From assembly GCA_025458735.1 (NCBI GenBank), contig JALORV010000222.1, positions 1 to 5,305 on the forward strand: DNA of 5,305 bases, read 5' to 3'. Shown here in pieces: positions 5,224 through 5,305 of this stretch. Every line of letters begins with the position of its first letter. The stretch's first letter is position 1. Position numbers and translations under genes: made by a program. Under the pieces are notes generated by a model. That model had not been told where the DNA came from and searched no databases. It saw only the letters and a list, made by a program, of their open reading frames with translations. This DNA comes from Burkholderiaceae bacterium. Lineage in GTDB: Bacteria; Pseudomonadota; Gammaproteobacteria; Burkholderiales; Burkholderiaceae.

Positions 5224-5305
5224 ATGGACTTCTCGACTCCCACCGTCTCTCCGTTGCGCCAACGCATGCTCGATGACATGCGCATGCGCAAGTTCGAGCC
5301 CAAGA
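5224..5305 (+). CDS. Tyrosine recombinase/integrase, N-terminus only (runs off the window)
   Basis: Twenty-seven codons are visible: MDFSTPTVSPLRQRMLDDM, then RMRKFEPK, continuing past the right edge. The LRQRMxDDMRxRxxxPK pattern is the typical opening of the N-terminal SAM-like core-binding domain of phage-type tyrosine recombinases, especially those accompanying IS91-like elements and genomic islands. The catalytic R-H-R-Y residues lie beyond the window, so completeness cannot be judged. Such enzymes cut and rejoin DNA at specific sites and here may be responsible for movement of the adjacent region (inference). Confidence 0.65.
   Translation, partial: MDFSTPTVSPLRQRMLDDMRMRKFEPK

Overview
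The window is GC-rich (roughly two thirds G+C by eye) with codon use and gene content typical of a betaproteobacterium (Burkholderiales or Rhodocyclales). That placement is inferred from the recognised protein families and the GC content; no rRNA or tRNA gene is present to confirm it. The region is accessory DNA made of several independent mobile or decayed pieces.

Layout from left to right. Positions 1-121 are the 5' flank of a group II intron and can be read as protein on the minus strand up to the window edge. Positions 122-1717 are a group II intron on the plus strand: a GTGCG start, a structured 5' part, a reverse transcriptase/maturase reading frame, a recognisable domain V with the AGC triad, and a domain VI with a bulged A. 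The RT gene is broken. Its N-terminal portion (255-473) is in one frame and the rest (475-1644) in another, and about 30 codons that normally link them are missing. Positions 1718-3498 (minus strand) are a large unrecognised gene that the intron truncates in antisense orientation and that also carries a one-base frameshift near 1815. Its product contains two diverged copies of a roughly 200-residue unit. Directly upstream, and overlapping it by four bases, is a small single-pass membrane protein gene (3495-3779, minus strand), so these two form an operon. Farther upstream, 3776-4129 (minus strand) begins with a short fragment resembling the C-terminus of an NAD(P)H-dependent FMN reductase, followed by very GC-rich inverted repeats (3951-3998, 3860-3877). 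Positions 4130-4440 hold no gene I can support.

The right end is in better condition. A VapBC-type toxin-antitoxin operon (AbrB/MazE-fold antitoxin 4481-4702, PIN-domain RNase toxin 4710-5111) follows a TACAAT -10 box. The toxin ends in a perfect in-frame 27-bp tandem duplication. At 5224 a tyrosine recombinase gene starts and runs off the right edge.

The components do not form one pathway. The picture is a genomic island in which an intron that has probably lost self-mobility sits in a decaying two-gene operon, next to an apparently functional toxin-antitoxin addiction module and an integrase that may define the island's edge. The most unusual items are the duplicated-domain protein with its membrane partner, the deletion in the RT, and the VapC tail duplication.
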